From NCBI GenBank assembly GCA_030248215.1, contig JASANG010003411.1, positions 1-64,000 of the forward strand: DNA of 64,000 bases. Direction: 5' to 3'. A model generated the notes under the pieces. That model did not search any database, was not told the origin of the DNA, and saw only the letters and a program-made list of their open reading frames with translations. How positions within the stretch are numbered: position 1 is the first letter of the stretch; each line of letters opens with the position of its first letter. The DNA comes from Enoplolaimus lenunculus. Lineage: Eukaryota; Nematoda; Enoplea; Enoplida; Thoracostomopsidae. Below, piece by piece: positions 1-12,293 of this stretch. A program made the translations under genes and the position numbers.

Positions 1-3000
1 AGATCAACTAAATATAATTATACATTTTTCAGTCTCGGAATAATAAATGTTTTAAACTTTGCTATAAAACCTATTTTAATCACAAATTTCTATGAAAAGA
101 AAAAGAGTCGATTTTAGTAGTAGCTCAAAACTCAGGAAGTGCCGGTTACAACGTGGTTTCACGTGCGTAAAAATCAGGGACAAGCTTTGGTGTTATTAGC
201 TATGTAATTATCGTACAGCTAAATAAACTGCGTTGGAAAAAAGCCTACCAGTGGTTTTGACGGTTTCTTAACTTAACGGGAAACGTGCTAAAATTCACGG
301 TTTGAGGATTAGATTTTAGACTGTTTTTTGCTTAGGCTTAGGCTTAACATCTTATTTTACGCTTAGGGTTTAGGCTTCAAACATGCTTAATCTACAATTA
401 GCGGCCTAAAAGTAACATTGGCCGCAGTTAGAATTGTGGCTCTATGGCTTGAACTGTAGGGGCCTAAAATATAGCAAAACTGCAGCCTTCGGTAAGCTAA
501 CCCAGTTCTTGTGCTGGATTTTAAGTCAGTTGTTCAAAATAGAACAGAAAAATGCCAATGGGTATGATAAAGCAGCATGGCCCTAAAAAGTAACATGGGC
601 CGTAATAAATAAACATGATAAATAATATTAATAATAATATAATAATGATAATAAAATAACAATAAAAAATAATTATTATAAAAAAGAGCGAATGATTGAG
701 AGTTCTTTTAGAAAGCAAAACAACTTTTAATCACGAAGCATCCCCAATATTCTTTAACGAGTATAGGAAAATAGCCTTATCCAATATGAAAGCCTATATA
801 TCCTAATCTTTAACGTAAAAACTTTTGGGGCAATGCGCGGGTAGAACAACTATATGTTCTCGAAGTCAGTGTGCCTTCTTTTTACCAGTAGTCAAAAACC
901 TAGGTTCTGTTGATTTCAACCAACCAACAGCATACCAAAATAATACATTTTCATTTTTAAAATCACAGAATTTCAAAAAAACCACCATTAACCTAATTAA
1001 ATTAAATTTTTATACTCATAGTTGACTGTGTCAATTTCAAAGCACCTGCTAAACCACAGAATTTCAAATCTAAAATCTAGTCATTTTCAAAGTAAATACT
1101 ATACAAAGAAATCGGCTTTATTAAACTCTCTAGCGTATAACATAAAAAGTACACAGAAAATTTCAAAATTTATATTTCATTAAAAGTAGGACTTGAACCC
1201 GTGCAATTTAAAGCTGAAAAATACCTGTGGTACTTGCTAACATCATACGATAAGCCACAGGTGCACTTGACCGGTGTTTCCTGTTTTACATCAAGATGCT
1301 ACATGGTAAATGGGTTAACGGCTGGAATGAGATAAAATAACAGATTTGAAATCAGCTGCCTCAAATACGTCGGAATTACATAATCTAGACAGTTTCTAAG
1401 GGGGTCGATTCACCTCACGTACCTTCTTCAAAAAAGTAGCTAGGATGATTACTTATTTGCAATCATATAAGCCAATGATTTTTTCGTAATTGTCCACCCA
1501 ACACGATGTTTTCGCATATATACGTACTAAACAATAGTATTTTCGTTAAATAAATAGCTTAACGTATAAATAATATTGAATATCGCCAAACAAAAATAAA
1601 CTACAAATCTCATAAAAATAAAATAACACAAAAAAAACAATTCCTCACATATCTGTAGAACACCTTGCGACAAGATTTTAATCCAAATACCAATGCAAAA
1701 TTTTGCGAGGGTCCCAATCTTGCCAAAAGTTTGACGTTTTAATATCTTCGACAATTTTTTCTTTAAATATAGCGAATGAACACCGGTTACCATGATCTTG
1801 AATGACATACGTTTATATATATATAAACAACCATCTATATATAAATATAAATATATTATATATGTATATAGCAAATTAGCCACAGTACGGTCATTTTTAC
1901 TAGCTTATTGCTTTTTATGTTATACGCTAGAGAGTTTAATAGAGCACAATTTCTTTGTATAGTTTACTTTTGAAAATGACTAAATTTAGATTTTAGAACG
2001 GTGTGACAGGTGCTTTGAAATTGACACAAGTCGACTCGGTGCTAGAAATTTTTAATTTAATTAGGTTAATGGTGGTTTTTTTGAAATTCTGTGATTTTAA
2101 AATAGAAAATGTATTCTTTGGTCTGTTGTTGGTTGAAATAAACAGAACCTGGTTTTTGACTACTGGTTTGAAGGGGGCACACTGACTTCAAGAACATATA
2201 GTTGTTGTACCACATTGCCCCAAAAGGTTTCACGTTAAAGATTAGATATATAGGCTTACGCATTGGTAAGCTATTTCCTAAGCCTAAGACTAATATTGGG
2301 GATGTTCGTGATTAAAAGTTGTTTTGCTTTATAAAAGAACTCTCAACATTCGCTCTTTTATAATAATTATTTTTATTGTTATTATTATCATTATTATATT
2401 ATTATTAATATTATTATCATGTTATTATTACGGCCCATGTTACTTTTAGGGCCGTGCTGCTTTATCATACCCAGTGGCATTTCTGTTCTATTTTGAACAA
2501 CTAACTTTAATCCAGCACAAGAACTGGTAGCTTACGAAGGCTACAGTTTATATTTAGGCCCCTACAGTTAGCATAGACCACAATTCTAACTGCGGCCAAT
2601 GTTACTTTTAGGCCGCTAATTGTAGATTAAGCATATTCCAAAGCCTAACCCTAAGCGTAAAATAAAGTGTTAAGCCTAAGCCTAAGCAAAAAACAGTCTA
2701 AAATCTAATCCTCGAACCGTGATTTTTAGCCCGTTTCCGGTCGTCAAGAAACCGTCAAAACCACTGGTAGGCTTTTTTCCAACGCAGTTATTAGCTGTAC
2801 GATAATTACATAGCTAATAACGCCAAAGTATCACTGATTTTTACGCACGTGAAACCACGTTGTAACCGGCACTTCCTGAGTTTTGACTATACTAAAATCG
2901 ACTTGTTGCGTAGAAATTTGTGATTAAAATAGGTTTTATAGCAACAATTAAACCGTTATTGTTCGAGACTGAAAAATGTATAATTATATTTAGTTGATCT
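1..3000. mobile_element. Foldback element with about 1.1-kb terminal inverted repeats
   Basis: The first about 1149 bases are the imperfect reverse complement of about 1909-3000: the window opens with AGATCAACTAAATATAATTA and 3000 closes with its complement. The pairing runs on through internal landmarks such as the AT-rich AATAAT block (600-690 against 2345-2425) and the segment around 1090-1149 against 1909-1965. The central 760 bases are single copy and hold no convincing gene, so no transposase is seen. Each arm contains matching remnants of a family-C TTAGGC-core element (about 335-605 and 2430-2690), so these were duplicated with the arms or homogenised. The left boundary coincides with the window edge; the target-site duplication cannot be checked and the element could extend further left. 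Confidence 0.8.
1187..1265 (-). repeat. tRNA-like sequence, possible SINE head
   Basis: On the minus strand a B-box-like GGTTCAAGTCC lies at the 3' side of a roughly tRNA-sized segment inside the loop of the foldback element. Stems do not form a clean cloverleaf, so this is at best a degenerate tRNA-derived repeat. A related layout, followed by the same GACCGGTG string, occurs at 29870-29935. Confidence 0.25.
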
Positions 3001-3942
3001 TCCTGTGTGTTTCCTTTTCTAACTTTGTGTATAAATCAAACTTGCGTTCGAAGTAGTTGGATATTAAGACTTTTGCTATAAGTTGCTGATAGTTTGGCCC
3101 ACGTCAATTATTCGGGCCTGCCCACAAGGAGACTGTGACATTTGAGACACTGGTATACACACAAATAAATTTTCTTAAAATTTTAAGACTCCTACTTTCT
3201 TAAATTTTCAAGACATAAATGTCTTGTATTTCAGACATTAATAGCCATAAACTGTTCAGAAATTCGTTTCACAAATGGTTAAAACATAAATGTCTTATAT
3301 TCAAAAAATTGCTATTGCCAAGTTATAAGACACAAATGTCTTTCTTTCAAGAAATAGTTGTCTTTTATTCAGGAATTAATTTTTGATTTTTATGCACGTA
3401 AAAATGTTGATTCGTTTATATGCTTAAATGAGCATATAAATAATCGAATTTCAAAGATATTTCGGGTTGATCTCAGGCTCCCACCAACCTACGTTTACGT
3501 GTTGGACGTATGTTAGGTTGTAAAATTAGAGTATTGAGTTGAGCTTTCAGCCTCCAATATTGGGGAGACAGGAAAATTTTTCCAATGGGCAGGCCGTTAT
3601 ATTTAACATGGGCCAATGGTAATAGATGACTGATTTGTTTTTGGCACACAAGAATTTTTGTTTTTAAGGACCACATTAAATGTATAAGGTTTTTACAGTT
3701 TGCACCATCTAAAGAGTATTAACTAAAATGAACTATTTCGAAACGATTCGAAGAACAAAGGTCCCTCGACTATCCTTTTACGCCTTCGCAGCAGCTACTA
3801 AAAAATCTAGGGGTGTTACATGCACAGGGGTGCGATGTATAGTACTGAAAAAAACCTCGTGAACGAAGCGAATGAGATGCCAAATGCAATTTGTAACAAT
3901 TTCCAAGGTAAGGAACGCTTTCTATTTTTGGATAAGATTTCC
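3001..3942. other. No gene recognised; AT-rich spacer
   Basis: AT-rich DNA with repeated short words such as AAGACATAAATGTCTT at 3210-3350. A 67-codon minus ORF (3473-3676) has no family features and partly overlaps a sequence resembling a family-C end. Confidence 0.5.
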
Positions 3943-4130
3943 AGCCAATGTTACTTTAAGGGTCGTAACAGTAAATTAAGCGTTTTCCTAAGCCTAAGCC
4001 TAAGCGTTGCTAAAATGAGTTTCTAAGCCTCTAAGCCAAGCCTAAGCAAAAAATGTATTAATCAAGAATGTAAACCTACTCTTTTATAGACCCATCAGAA
4101 ACATTGGACTCTCCTTAAGGTAAATTTTGC
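3943..4130 (+). mobile_element. TIR element family C with TTAGGC-type core
   Basis: Starts AGCCAATGTTACTTTAAGG, then the shared GTAACAGTAAATTAAGCG lead-in, two clusters of CCTAAG hexamers separated by a TTGC(T/A)AAAATG spacer, and ends in the family-C right half (GGACTCTCCTTAAGGTAA), decayed before the expected TTGGCC. The 64-codon ORF across it is just the hexamer array read as codons. Confidence 0.7.
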
Positions 4131-4723
4131 ATTCTTATGCGAAACTTTCTAACTTCAAGAATGGAAGGGGAGCCGCCGCCCCCTTATACTTCCTCGTGCT
4201 GCTGCACCGTTGTACGGCCCTTTGGTGTATTTGAGCTTATATATACTTAAACCGTTCTTCTATTCTGCTGCGATAGCAAAAGTAATCTTAAAATTAATCA
4301 CAGCTGAACTTCACATTTAACCTGAGATGGTCTGACGGGTAAACGATCCAATAAATTGCTAAAAAATTGCAATTCGCAAGGCAAAACCAGCAGTTTGCAC
4401 CAAATTTTAAAATGATGCTGACGTCATCTATAGTCTTTAATAAATGCCGGTGGGCCTATAATATTGTTCACCTACAATGTAGTTTACCCTTACAAGGTAT
4501 TGTAAGGATGCCTAAAATATGATCGCAGTTTATGTAATATATAATGAAAAAGATTAAATTTCTGTATCCGAACTTTAGCTTTGACGTTCCCTATAAAATA
4601 ACCGTGAGATTCCGAGAGCGACCTCTGACATCATATAATACGGATCGAAGTAGTTTGCCTGCAATTTTTACTGCGATCAAAGGAATATTTTTATTCCGTA
4701 CATTTCTTTCCCTTTAAATATTC
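4131..4723. other. No gene recognised
   Basis: Unique-looking AT-rich sequence without coding potential or terminal repeats that I can define. Confidence 0.5.
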
Positions 4724-4901
4724 GGCGCATGTATAGAACAGGGCCGGAACGTTTTCCGGAGGGGCTATAATAGAGACAGTTAAGCATTAGACTAATATTT
4801 TTGCTTAGGCTTAGGCTTAGGAATAGGCTCATCCATACGCTTACGCTTAGGCCTAGGAATATGCTTATACTACTGTTCCGGCCGTGTTCTATACATGGGC
4901 C
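4724..4901 (-). mobile_element. TIR element family B with TTAGGC core and perfect 8-bp target duplication
   Basis: Ends GGCGCATGTATAGAACAGGG and its complement; the core is TTAGGC-type hexamers on this strand, so the element is inverted relative to most copies. The flanks are AAATATTC on both sides, a perfect 8-bp target-site duplication that fixes both ends. Confidence 0.88.
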
Positions 4902-5567
4902 AAATATTCTATCAACTAAAAACATAATATTTGATTTTCCGTAGTTCAAAATTTTAATATTTACAGCAAATAATACGTGGCAATACCGCAGTGGTCCAAA
5001 ATTAACAATTTTCAGCTAAGCATTAACGGCGTTATTATAAGCTGTTGTAGCTTCGATATGAGCTCTACGTAAATTAAACGAGACAAAAAAATAAGAATGA
5101 CCGTTTTATTAAGGTTGAGTTGAAACGTTTTTTGTACCATCAGGAGGTCCTGTTCAAGGCACGGATGCCAGGGCCGTTTAAGTTAACTTATAAGAAACAC
5201 GCAGGTTCGGTATATTCTTAGGCATCAATAATTTTTGTGTATTTTTCAATGGTTCAACTTTAATTATGATAAATTGTACGTCATTAGCATGTAGTTTTTA
5301 TCGCTAGCTAAACCATTAATAGGTTTTCTGTAGTATCGCTAAGACATCAATCTTGTTTTTGTTTCAAACCGCAGTCGCAAGCGGCTTTTGTACTGGCATC
5401 GTTTTAGGGTTTTATTGGCGGCGTATAGTTTAACCACATGCTTTATATGTTTTTAGCCAGGCTTGTTTTTGAATACTTTGTCCTGTTTAACTGTCTTTCG
5501 CGGCGTAAGCACAATTTCAAAGACAGACAGCATATTTTGTTTCTCAAATGCAGTTCAACGGCAGTAG
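4902..5567. other. No gene; contains one arm of a dispersed inverted repeat
   Basis: About 60 bases at 5053-5115 recur in reverse complement at 36205-36265, where they abut a family-B right end. Nothing else is recognised. Confidence 0.5.
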
Positions 5568-5788
5568 ACTGCAAAAAAAATGGTTAATCAAATTGACTTT
5601 CTCGGAAACAGGCTTTTCCGGATTACTCAAATTGAGTCAAAATCAACTCCGCCAGAGTCAAATTCGACTCATCCGAGTCGCTCAGTGAGTCGAATTTGAC
5701 TCTGGCGGAATCGAATTTGACTCAGTTTGTGTAGTTCCGAAAAGCTTATTTCGGAAAGAGTCAACTTGACTCACCATTTGTGGCAGTG
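5568..5788. mobile_element. Palindromic MITE family D (GAGTCAAATT type)
   Basis: Almost entirely palindromic: GACTGCAAAA... opens and ...TGGCAGTG closes it, with GAGTCAAATT and AATTTGACTC motifs mirrored about the centre. It is flanked by TA on both sides, as in Tc1/mariner-type insertions. Other copies are at 28359, 49885, 51013 and 62167. Confidence 0.85.
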
Positions 5789-6334
5789 TAGAAATTGTGT
5801 AAAGTTGCGAATCGAGCAATAATTTTTGCTAGCAAAAATTATATTATTGTTTGAAATATTAAACTGTTTCGATCAAAGCTTAGCAAATTAGCCATTTCAG
5901 CTGTCTTAGTAGACTTCTTTCTCTATGATTTGTTGAATTTCAATTATTCTCAGAGTTGCTTAGTTTCAATTCAGACAATTGTTGCTGGTTTGGACGCACC
6001 GGAATCTGCTGACCGAATTTAGTCGACGCCTCAAATCTAAAAGCTATGGTTCAACAAGCTGTTATTGTACCGCATGCGATAGGGGACAATAGTGGATTTG
6101 TCATCCAGTTACTATTTAAATCAAGCTATTATTGTTTGAAATATTAAACTGCTATTCAAATCAAGATCAAAGCTCACAAATTACCCCCGCTATAGCTACG
6201 GAATTGCCAGAAGCTAAGCGAGTATTTCAGTTCGGTAGGAAATAAACCCTTTAGCGAAAATATGTTCAAAAACTGGGAACCAGAAAAACTCTATACACTG
6301 ATAAACTGTTTTTTCTTGTGTTTACAGAAATTTC
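5789..6334. other. No gene recognised
   Basis: AT-rich spacer; a phrase with TTATTGTTTGAAATATTAAACTG occurs twice (about 5846 and 6128), indicating a small local duplication. Confidence 0.45.
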
Positions 6335-6577
6335 GGCCCATGTAAAGATCAGGGACGGAACGTTTTTCTGTGGGATTAGAATAGTGTAAGCTTAAGCTTT
6401 AGACTAATTTTTTTTCTGCTTGGCTTAGGCTTAGTCTTAGGCGTAGGCTTAGGAATAAACTCATTCTTACGCTTAGGCTTAGGCTTAGAAATACATATTA
6501 CGCTTAGGCTTACGTTTAAGCTTAGGCTTAGGAATGTGCTTACAATACTGTTCCCGGCCGTATTTTTTACATAGACC
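6335..6577 (-). mobile_element. TIR element family A with TTAGGC core and perfect 8-bp target duplication
   Basis: Begins GGCCCATGTAAAGATCAGGG and ends with the complement-type TTTTTTACATAGACC. The interior carries TTAGGC-type hexamers on this strand. GAAATTTC stands directly outside both ends, an exact 8-bp target-site duplication, which is palindromic itself. Confidence 0.88.
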
Positions 6578-6897
6578 GAAATTTCCGGATGTGTTGCACC
6601 CCCCTGCTCAATTTCGTTCTTAGTACCCGACCCTGGGCATAAAATTATGCTCGTATTCAGTCAATTGTGAGAGTAATTTGTTCATTGAAATGTCTCCGGA
6701 GGATGTGGTCAACGCTTCAACAGTTGCGATGCAGTCCTTGAAACTTAAAACTTCATTAGTTTTGATTTGTTTACAATTTAATATTCAAATCACGATTGGG
6801 TTGGTTTGATTTGTTTGTAAACGTCACGTTGTATTTTGAGACGAGTCTTAAATTATGCTGTTTGTCTACGTGGAATTGCAGCTGTGGTACGAGTTTT

Positions 6898-7287
6898 GGC
6901 TAATGTAAAGAACTGGTGCGGAACAGTATTTGCATATTCCTAAGCCTAAGCCTAAGATTAAACCAAAGCGTACAAATGAGCATATTCCTAAGCCGAAGCC
7001 TAAGATAAAACCAAAGCGTAAAAATGAGCATATTCTTAGGCTTAAGCCTAAGATTAAACCAAAGCGTAAATATGAGCATATTCCTAAGCCTAAGCCTAAG
7101 ATTAAACCAAAGCGTAAAATGAACATATTCCTAATCCTAAGCCTAAGATTAAACCGAAGCGTAAAAATGAGCATATTTGTAAGCCTAAGCCTTACCCTAA
7201 GCTAAGCAAAAGAATTAGTTTAAAGCTTAAGCTTACTCTATTCTGGTCCCACAGAAATACTGTCCGCCCCTGATCTTTACATGGGCC
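6898..7287 (+). mobile_element. Family A element with internal 48-bp minisatellite
   Basis: Ends GGCTAATGTAAAGAACTGG and CTGATCTTTACATGGGCC. Inside, a unit of about 48 bp (CATATTCC, CCTAAG hexamers, then AGATTAAACCAAAGCGTA) repeats about five times with starts near 6932, 6980, 7029, 7076, 7122 and 7169. Flanks CGAGTTTT and AAAGTTTT match at 6 of 8 positions. The ORFs on both strands (KPKPKIKPKR-type repeats) are translations of the array, not genes. Confidence 0.85.
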
Positions 7288-7308
7288 AAAGTTTTGAATT
7301 GTAGCAAG

Positions 7309-7567
7309 AGTGCATGATGCTATAGTACTCTGCAAATGTTGGGGTTCCGCAATGGTACAAAATGTACCCTCGGGAGGGGGGTGTCAAGTGTAATAACCCT
7401 CAAACTATTAGCGCAGCATTTTTGATGCCGGATACATAAAGTGTCATGGTTCGCAGAGGTTATGTCCACCTCTAAATAAGGGGTGTCGGTCAGGAACGCA
7501 ACGGATGCCGGGTACATTTTGTACCATGCAAAGCACCAAGAGTTGCATAGTCTTGTATCATGCACTA
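7309..7567. mobile_element. MITE with about 60-bp inverted arms (family O)
   Basis: AGTGCATGAT at the left pairs with ATCATGCACT at the right, and the match continues with indels to a shared GGGTACATTTTGTACC block near 7353 and 7511. The middle holds GTCAAGTGTAATAA-type unique sequence. The 81-codon minus ORF spans the element and is a by-product. Confidence 0.7.
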
Positions 7568-8550
7568 CTCTTAGTATTTTACGCAGTTAGGATGTTTTAA
7601 GAGCAATCGTCAATAGCACTGAACTTATTTAATATTACAAATTTTAAGGCATTTGGTTTGACAATTTGTCCGATCAAGTTTGCCCCACCCGGCAGAGGCT
7701 TTCTAGGTTAAATTTGTCACTTCACGCCAAACAATCCATTTCAAATATTTTCCAATGTTTTTGCGTTCAAATTTGATTGAGAAAATAACTTGGTAAATAA
7801 AGTTTGAACCTTTTCAACGATCAACAATACTTTGCAGACGAGCTGTGTTGATTTCGGCCAGTGCCGGAACAGGCTCTGCTGGTGGCCGTCAAAGTTCCGG
7901 GGTGGAAGCTTTTTACGTTGATTAAAATATTTTTCATTTTTTGTTGTTTCTTGTTAGGGTTAGGGTCATTCTTTGGGTTGGGCCACCAAAAAGGGGGCGG
8001 GTGGTATGAGGCTGGCTACTCCGCCGTGTAATCGGCAACCTATTTAACATAAATTTTAAACTCAACAACTATTCAGTTTCTTGAACGTCTTTATAAACTA
8101 CTTGATGGGCGATATGCTAGCGCCAGACTCGTAAAACTTTTAGTACTGCACGACTAGCCTCAAAATAGCCAAACCAACTATAAGTTAGCTATGTCATTTA
8201 TACGCTATTTTAGCCGAAACTTTAAGTCTCGTACGGCATCTCGGTGGCATAGAGTTTCCTGCCAGACGAAATGTCTGCAACAATATTGCGTAGGGTATAC
8301 GAGTAGACTCGGGCCATAAAAGTTTGAACACTCGCTCTCGTTTTAATAAAATGCGATCAGGGTCTTTATTGATGGCCACCCAATGGTTTCTCAAAAGTTT
8401 GCCGAGAGGGGACGCATGTGCGCTGACTGGTAGTTGCAGGGGGTGGAACGGTATTAATTTTGGTTTCCTAAGCAATTTTTATATTGGTAGGTATACAGAG
8501 TGAAAATATTGCTGTAGTGACTCTCTGTTCATACTATACGTTTTCCGGTC
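7568..8550. other. No gene supported
   Basis: A GC-richer patch at 7858-8035 (GGTGGCCGTCAAAGTTCCGG, then GGGTTAGGGTCATTC) looks like a decayed repeat. A 93-codon minus ORF at 8194-8475 has a plausible residue mix but no domain, no splice context and no homologue I recognise. Confidence 0.4.
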
Positions 8551-8625
8551 TATGTATAGAACAGTACCGTTCAGGTAGTATAAGCATAAACCCTAAGCAT
8601 AAGCCTTAGCGTAAAGATCAGCGAG
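8551..8625 (+). mobile_element. Truncated family B element
   Basis: GGTCTATGTATAGAACAGTACC followed by AGTAGTATAAGCATAAACCC and a few hexamers; the right half is missing. Confidence 0.55.
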
Positions 8626-9362
8626 TCCCATTTGCACATTCCAAACCAAATATCTCTGGTGACACCCGTGGAGACAGGGATTCATGGCCAGCCAGTCCTA
8701 TTACTTTTTCGGCCAATGTCAAAATTATGGACCTGCCTACTGTATATTGACCCGAATAATTGGGAGAACAAATATCTATTTTGCCCCTCCAGAGTTAACC
8801 ACCGTCGCTATTCGGTAAACGGGCTGTTATTTATTCTTCAATCCAACTGTAGGTATTTGGACCACACACCTTTAACTTTACGCCAGCCATTTTCTAAGGA
8901 TTACTTCATTCGTTTAGAAATTTAAGACTTGAGCACATTCGAGCGTGAATAAAGGTAGCATTCTACAGTGGGTAACGAAAAAATTCTTTACTGAATTTAA
9001 TTTTTGTCCAGGAAACATTTATGTAAACATAAGCCTAGTTATTAAGCCTAAGCCTAAACATAAGCCTAATCATTATAGCCTAAGCCAAAGCTTCTAAGTC
9101 TGTTCTCTCAGTTAGATAAACCTCAATTTTAGACATGGGTCGTTTTTCTGTCAGACATAGGCTTTAACTTTTTGAATAATTGTCAACCATCTGCTAGGGT
9201 ACAGCGGCAATTCTTATACCTTTTCCGTTGCCCCCCCCCCAATCCAAATTTCTTGGTAAGCCACAATGCTTATAAATATTTATTTAGTATTAGCCTTGAA
9301 GTAGGGTTGTTTTACGTATGCCAATCAATAAAATGATTTCAAGTTTGACGACATAAACATCG
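8626..9362. other. No gene; repeat remnants
   Basis: 8760-8850 contains GGCTGTTATTTATT, a phrase shared with 49600-49625 and 54030-54060 (dispersed repeat). 9025-9145 is a decayed TTAGGC-core element ending near TAGACATGGGTC. A C10 run is at 9232-9241. Confidence 0.5.
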
Positions 9363-9563
9363 ACAGACCCACAAATTGCGGACAGGGGAATCGGGCTGGC
9401 AAATGTTATGAAACGCAATTGTCTACTGTATGCAATATATGTGTCAATTTTCTGAGCGGGAAAATTGTAAGGTAGAGACATTACCATTTTATCACCAAAA
9501 ATGTTCTAACGGGGCGTACGTACGCCTCTCGCTTCTGGTCCCCTCTGGATGCGCTACTGGACA
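9363..9563. repeat. Dispersed repeat family I, copy 1
   Basis: Shares GGGCTGGCAAA...ATGAAACGCAAT, TGTCAATTTTCTGA and a closing CCTCTGGATGCGCTA with copies at 26690-26870 and 30250-30543. No terminal repeats resolved. Confidence 0.6.
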
Positions 9564-10867
9564 TTTTAGATATAAAACGTTGGTTATGACATTGTTTATG
9601 GTTTGTGTTTTTGGAGTTGACATCTTAAATGAAACTTAGATGTTTCTTCGATTGACAGTTTTCGTGTGTCAAATTCTGTCGGCTTTTGCGCTCAAGTGTT
9701 AGACTTAAAATTTTAAGTGCGATTTGAAGCTTATCATGTCCAATCGCTTGCGACCGAATATCCGGCTCTGGTTCCGGCCCCGGTACCGGTATTTAAACCT
9801 GCCGGATATTTTTTATAAATTTCAAAAAATTGAAATAGCTTCACAGCGCAATTTTATTTACCTATCTGGCTTCACTTCGTTTAACAATACACAGTGCCGG
9901 AGCAGACTAGGGTGCCCCCCCCAAACTCGAGGTTGGGGCCCAAATCGCAGAGGTGGATATAGAATTTGTCGGTTTGATCTGAGGTTGTCCGACCTCGCGC
10001 TCGAGTTTTATAGCTGTGTGGTCACCCTTGCAAAATAAGTTTCACGCAAGTTGCAAAATGATGGATCTAGAAAATGAGACCATCTTTAAAATGAACAACG
10101 CTTTGCATGCTGCGATGAATTTTTTTACATTTTCCGGTAAAGTTGCTAAACAGTTTATATTTTAGGTAAAATCTTATACAATCTTCATATGCTCCAACCA
10201 GGACAGACAGGACCCGACATTCCATACTCCATAACTCTTTATTACCGTTCTTGACTATTTTTCTTTCTGGAGAGTTATATTATCCCAAGTAAAAATCGTA
10301 AGCTTCCGATTGTATCGAGCGAGAAAATTTGTTACCATTTTCGGTGTGCAGTACTAAGCTTTGGTACGTAAGCCAATTCGATACCTTTCAGGCAACGGAA
10401 GGAAGAATTGTTACCTACAGTCTGATATTTAAAGTGTCATCTAGTTTTAGATTTGAATTATTCACCGGCCGATTCCGGTCACTAGAAAAAGTGGTAATTG
10501 CAGAACAACAACGCTGCTCGCTTCGCTCATCCGAGCATTTCGGTTTAGCAACTGCAAGTTAAATCTGCCAAACCGAAAGCAGTCGCTAAAATTGACAGAA
10601 TCTTCGCTTCATACAAGCCAAACGGCACATTTCCCACAATAACTTGAAAAGCTTTATTTGTACTAAATAAATCTCTATCAACGTGGCTAATTTGCTATAC
10701 GAGTGAAGGAAATGTAGTTGGTTAGCCGGCAGGTTTGTCTTATTTGTTTTATAGCGGAAAGCTTCTAGTCACTGGGTGTGGTGACTGTCACGAAACCGTG
10801 TGTTTTCGCTAAATTTGCATTTTAGTTTTCACTTTAGAATTTCGTTTCTTTATACCTACCTTGCAAG
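9564..10867. other. No gene supported
   Basis: Mixed-composition sequence with a CCGG-rich patch (9755-9810). ORFs of 77-104 codons show no domain or phase-consistent splice partners. Confidence 0.4.
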
Positions 10868-11030
10868 CGTGTAGCCAGCGCACCATGCTCAGGGTGGTTA
10901 AACATTTTTCAGAAGGGGCATACAAGCATTTTCGATGACTTACAAGCAAGATTGAAACTCCTTAAGCGGGGGTCAAAAATTTTTCCTGAGGCGGTGAGCT
11001 CCATTCGCCTCGCGCTGGCTACGGAGCCAC
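10868..11030 (-). mobile_element. MITE family F, copy 1
   Basis: GTGTAGCCAGCGCACC... to ...GCGCTGGCTACGGAGCC with the internal GACTTACAAGCAAG phrase typical of the family. It is inverted relative to the copies reading GGGCCCGTAGCCAAG. Confidence 0.65.
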
Positions 11031-11525
11031 TACCGAAACGCAAACTAATCTTTATTGCTCTAAAAGGGTCGTATATTATATTTGTGTTTGTGACAAAAGT
11101 TAGTTTGTGTATTCAGAGATATCAACAATAAACCTGGGGAGAAATAACAGTTGCGGATCCAACAAAAATGTAAGTATGTTGCTAAATTCAGATCCATGGT
11201 ACATATTGAGCAAAAATGAAAGAAATATTGAATATGCACTAGGATGATACCAATTCGGGATCGCGGGGACCCAAATAGATCCCAATGGATCAGGCCTTTA
11301 GTACCGTGGTACGGTGTTGGTTTTCTTGCAACTTGGTTTTAGAATTTAGACGCATCTGTGATCAGGGAAGTTAGTGTTTTTTTCAACGTTTTGTTGTTTG
11401 CTGCTGAACGCGTTTGTATTGTTTAATTTGCATATTGTTTCACTTTGGAATTCTGTTTCTATACTTACCTTAGACGTAAACTACACTTTATGCTCGGATA
11501 GGGTCTAGATTTGTGTATCTGAGAC
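11031..11525. other. No gene recognised
   Basis: Spacer between two family-F copies; a 61-codon minus ORF without features. Confidence 0.4.
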
Positions 11526-11665
11526 GGGTCCGTAGTCAAAGGGCGCCCAGATGGGGCTCAGCCCCTCTGGAAAAATTTTGGCCATCCGTAGAAAGTTTTC
11601 AACATTGCCTGTAACTCATTGAAAACCCTTGAATGCGCCCCTAGCAACGCGAGCTGGCTGCGGGC
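11526..11665 (+). mobile_element. MITE family F, copy 2
   Basis: GGGTCCGTAGTCAAAGGG, then GGGGCTCAGCCCCTCTGG, GAAAATTTTGGCC and TTTTCAACATTGCCTG, ending GCGAGCTGGCTGCGGGC. Near-consensus family-F structure. Confidence 0.75.
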
Positions 11666-11907
11666 GTGATCTGAGAAAGTTGGGTAGTGTTGTTTTCACT
11701 GGCGGATCCAAAAAGGCCAACTATGCCATGGTCTCCAACAGGAATCAATTACATTAAGAGTTAGTATTAAATTTGCGTTTGGCTTTTTGTTCGCTAACTT
11801 TTCAGCTGTTAAAATATATGACATCTGTGGTACGAAATCCAGTTTTTTCAGCGCTTTGCCGATTAGGGTTGATTTTAAATGATTTATAATCGTATGCAGC
11901 TTTGACC

Positions 11908-12293
11908 CAGCGTGACACCGGAATCCACAATTTGACCGAATCCCAATCCATTGCTAATTTGCCGAATCCGAATCAGAGTTTTGAAAGTTGCAAATTTCAG
12001 ATGTATCTTTAATTTGTTTCAGAATATCGACGCAATGCCAACCGCATAACTTTTAAACGTCAATATATTTGATGCCCGACTTCAGTTCTGAGATTTTTGA
12101 CTTGAAACAATAAATATTGATTTTTATAACAAGTTATTTAAAATTTTTTATTTAGTTAAAAAGAAGAAAAAACATATTGTCGAACATTGTTGGATTCGGC
12201 TTTTAGATTCGGCTTTTTCGAAACCGAATCCGAATCCGATTGTGAACCGCAAATTTTTGTCGATTCCAAATCGGAACCTTTGTTGCCACCCTG
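11908..12293. mobile_element. hAT-like MITE family G, copy 1
   Basis: Ends CAGCGTGACACCGGAATCC and GGAACCTTTGTTGCCACCCTG (inverted CAGGGTG). Flanks CTTTGACC and TTTTGACC match at 7 of 8, as expected of an old 8-bp target-site duplication. The interior has mirrored GAATCCGAATC words. Confidence 0.75.
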
